In this document: piece after piece, positions 61,029 to 64,000 of the stretch
How the letters are laid out: each line of letters begins with the position of its first letter
How positions within the stretch are numbered: position 1 is the first letter of the stretch
Source: Chlorokybus atmophyticus
Taxonomy: Eukaryota; Streptophyta; Chlorokybophyceae; Chlorokybales; Chlorokybaceae
Direction of reading: 5' to 3'
Assembly (NCBI GenBank): GCA_009103225.1
Contig: RHPI01003369.1
Location: 1,132,281-1,196,280, forward strand
DNA: 64,000 nucleotides
Notes under the pieces: model-generated
What the model was told of the DNA's origin: nothing
What the model saw: the letters and a program-made list of their open reading frames with translations, nothing else
The model's database searches: none
Translations under genes and position numbers: made by a program

Positions 61029-63932
61029 TCAATGAGGGACGAGGGTTGCACACAGAAGACATGCTGCCTTACGTCCTGTTAGTAGTGCGGTGGGCACACA
61101 CGTTAACAAGAGTTGTAATCCCGAAGAACATGCTGGCAGTTTGTTAAGTTCCCTTTCGGGCTCCCACGTGTTGTGCACAACACCATACCCTTCCCACTTG
61201 ACCAGATAAGATGTGCGTCCACGCTTATCCTTGCTATAATCAAGTATATTCTCTACCTCATATTCCGGGCCCGCACTGTCATCCAAGACAACAGCAGGAG
61301 GTGGTGGTTGAGTTCGTCCATCAGCACGATAGGTTGCAAGGAGGCTCACAGGAAATACATCATGTATCTTTCCCATCGATGCTGGCAACTCCAACTGGTA
61401 TGCAAATTTGCCAACTCGCTTGTGTACTGCGAACGCTCCTGTAAAGCGTGGCATGAGTGTGCGGGTACCCTTTGCTCTGAGTGACAAGTTCTTGGTGTAT
61501 AGCAACACCATGTCACCAACTTCAAACTCAACAATACGCCGATGCTTATCAGCATACGCTTTGTATCGATCTTGCGCCGCATGCACTCACGTGCTTGTTG
61601 CGTGATGGCAATTCAAGTGCAAGATCGCGTGTAGCTGGCATCTTATAACTAGGTGACAACTTCAGATCAGCCACCCCCAATGGGTGTTTGCCATAATTCG
61701 CAAAGAAGGGCGTGTCGTTGATGCTCGCTTGCCAAGCATTACTGGTTGCAAATTCTGCTATTGGTAAGCAGACGTCTCAATCGGTTTGATTAGGTGCAAC
61801 ATAATGTAGCAAAGTCTCTTTCACAATGTGGTTGGCACGTTCAGTTTGCCCATCCGTCTGAGGTTGAAACGCAATGCTCATGTGGTGGTCAACGTGCAAG
61901 AAGTCACACACTGATTCCCAAATTGAGACGTAAATCTCGGATCTCTATCCGATACCATGTTGCGTGGCAAATCATACAAATGGAACACCGAGGAGAGGAA
62001 CATCATAGCTTTCCCGAGCACCCTTGTCCGTACGGCAAGGAGCTAGGTGAACCATCTTAGTCATACGATCCACAAACATTACAATTGCTGTATGACCTGA
62101 AGTAGTCTCAGGCAGTGCAGTGATGAGGTCTATACAGACACTCTTCCAACTGAGCGATGGGATAGGCAATGGCTGTAAGAGGCTAGACATTCTATGCCAT
62201 CTTTGCTTGTTGCGCTGACACGCATCGCATGTTGCAACATACCGATCGACATCCACTGTCAACCTGGACCAATAAAAGTGTCGTTGAGTTGCAGCAGTAG
62301 TCTTGGACCGCCAAAAATGAGCAGCATGCGGGGGGGTCATGCACAGTAGTGATACATTCAGTGCGCAAGCCATCATAATCAGGTATGACAAGAGCATTGC
62401 CTTTATACCATAGTCCATCCCGCAATTCAAAGCCCGTCACGTGTTCCGTGTTGTTTAAACTAAGAGTCACACTTGTACCCCGCCTTGACACGTGACAAGA
62501 ATGATATGTCTGGTGTAACAGCGACAACGGCACGTACGCCTTCGAGATAGCAATGCCACGTTTTCAATGCATGCACCACCCCCAATAGTTCTTGCTCAGT
62601 AGTGGTATAGTTGACCTCAGCCGGAATGAACTCGAGACTCATACGCACACACACGATCGTCTTGCATAAGCACCGCCCCACACCCCAACTTGGAAGCATC
62701 ACTTATCACAGTGAATTGTTTCTTCCAATCCGGCATTGCCAGTACAGGTGTTGATGTTAGTGCACGCTTGATCAGACGCATGGATTCGTCATATTTTGCA
62801 TCCCATGTAAAGCACTGTCCTTTCCGCAACAATGTTGTCAACGGCAAAGTTAATGAACTGTAATCGAGTATAAAATGTCGAAAGTAGTTAGCCAGGCCCA
62901 AAAATAACATCAGCTCATGCTGATTGCAAGGCGTAGGCCAATCTTCCACGACCTTCATTTTGGTAGGATCGGGCTTGATGCTATCAGCACAAACAATGTG
63001 CCCTCAGTATGGCAACTCTTGCTTACCAAAATTGCATTTGCTGAGGTTGGCAAACATTTTATGCTTTTGCAACCGCTCAAAAAAGATTGCCACATGTTGT
63101 TGATGTTCATCCAAGTCAGTATTATGAACAATGATGTTATCAAGGTAGACCTTTGCAAACTTGCTAAGCAAGTGGCCAAACACAGCATTCATCTCGGCTT
63201 GAAAGACCGCGGGTGCGTTGGTAAAACCAAACGGCAACACCTTGTACTCATAATGGCCAATCGGCGCTTTAAAAGCAGTCTTATATACATCATCAGGATG
63301 CAACCGGATCTGATGATAACCACTGGTCAAGTCGAGTTATGAAAAGTACTTAATCCTCGATAATAAGTGTACATGTTATCAATGCATGGTAAAGGGTACC
63401 TATTTTTGAACGTGATCTTGTTCGATGCACGATAATCCACACACATGCGTAGCTTCCCGTTTTTCTGTCTCACAAAGAAAATGGGAGAGCCGTATGGGGA
63501 TTTACTCGGCTGAATCAAACCTTTGGCCAATAACTCATTGATCTGCTTTTCCATTTCCACCCTCTTTACATGACTTAGCCTATAGGTAGGTCGTGAAGGC
63601 GGGGCAGATCCTGGTTCAATAGGAATGGTATGACCAATACCTCTATCCGGTGGTAGTTTCGGCAAAGCGTCAGCAAAGACATCGCTGAATGTATTCACCA
63701 CTTGTTGCATTTCAGGAATGCAACCATTTATGGCAGCGCTGTTGGCATCGGAAGCACGTACATGAGCTAAAAAGGCCATTAATTTGTGCTTGCGATACAA
63801 ATATTTGGTGCTTGTAGAGCATGTAAAAGCCCTGCAGGCTGAGGCAAAGTTCGTCGCAATTGCATGGTGAGCGTAACTTTGCTTACCAAGCGTAGCTAAG
63901 CTTATTTTTGCATACAGAATATGTTTTCGCAT
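61029..63932 (-). pseudogene. Pol polyprotein fragments of copy 3 (RT, RNase H, integrase, chromodomain)
   Basis: 63932-63327 carries IPIEPGSAPPSRPTYRLS and SPYGSPIFFVRQKNGKLRMC (RT fingers). 63330-63004 carries SGYHQIRLHPDDVYKTAFKA, PFGFTNAPAVFQAEMN and the palm motif, which reads YLDN instead of YxDD. 62958-62617 has WPTPCNQHELMLFLGLANYF and RNase H start VISDASKLG. 62430-61972 has CDACQRNKQRW and VCIDLITALPETTSGH of integrase. The GQTERAN catalytic region is near 61830-61860. 61586-61029 has the integrase C-terminus and chromodomain (YLVKWEGYGVVHNTWEPERE). It is broken and very likely inactive. Confidence 0.87.
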
Positions 63933-64000
63933 ATGTGTCTAGAGTCAGACGCACAGCTTGTTGCCAATCAAGCCCCAGTATGACATCAGTATTGTCAATC

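Larger units (their letters stand above)
60645..64000 (-). mobile_element. Ty3/gypsy chromovirus-type retrotransposon, copy 3 (-), runs off the window
   Basis: Minus-strand pol followed by a 3' LTR (60961-60645) with an adjacent polypurine tract (GAGGGGGGGCAA). Protease/RT N-terminal part, RT palm, RNase H, integrase and chromodomain occur in the usual Ty3/gypsy order. They are broken by frameshifts near 63330, 62640 and 61590 and by stops. Gag and the 5' LTR would lie beyond position 64000. Confidence 0.88.

Overview
The window looks like nuclear DNA of a chlorophyte green alga. The genes are densely split: I modelled about 95 GT-AG or GC-AG introns, many of them TG/GTGC-rich. Two are chlorophyll a/b-binding antenna genes, and several other products read as plant-type forms (augmin subunit 2, MED26 with a TFIIS N-domain, TMEM214/DUF2359, steroleosin-type SDR). 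All exon models come from reading the sequence directly. Frames and phases close for every multi-exon model, but no transcript evidence was available.

Genic blocks. 0.4-18.0 kb: eIF6 (-), TMEM214-like ER membrane protein (+), mitochondrial-type ribosomal protein uL13 (-), and a 29-exon CHD-type chromatin remodeller (+) with tandem Agenet, ePHD, two PHDs, two chromodomains and a SNF2 motor. 34.4-52.7 kb: MED26-like (+), LHCII antenna protein (-), RPN10 proteasome ubiquitin receptor (+), augmin subunit 2 (-), acid lipase (+), steroleosin/11-beta-HSD-like SDR (-). 56.9-58.1 kb: LHCI-type antenna protein (+). Several neighbours are divergent pairs sharing an upstream region (eIF6/TMEM214, uL13/CHD, LHCII/RPN10, AUG2/lipase). 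They are housekeeping genes with no sign of an operon or a common pathway.

Repeat blocks. 19.3-29.3 kb holds two decayed Ty3/gypsy chromovirus-type retrotransposons in opposite orientation plus another gag remnant. 29.4-32.5 kb is a cluster of very small LTR elements (TRIM-like, 79-bp LTRs, 5-bp target duplications), one split by a nested solo LTR of the larger gypsy family. 60.6-64.0 kb is a third gypsy element running off the window. AT-rich gene-poor stretches at 31.3-34.3 and 53.1-56.7 kb contain several perfect palindromes. There are three N gaps (18549-18805, 43862-43922, 60172-60360) and one single N (59012).

Most interesting: the TRIM cluster, with its structured LTRs and pol III-box-like motifs at the LTR/internal boundary; the hairpin-packed gypsy LTR; and the chromatin remodeller whose ePHD zinc-ligand pairs appear to be separated by a tandem Agenet module. 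I saw no CRISPR array, tRNA or rRNA gene, and no clearly new multi-gene system.
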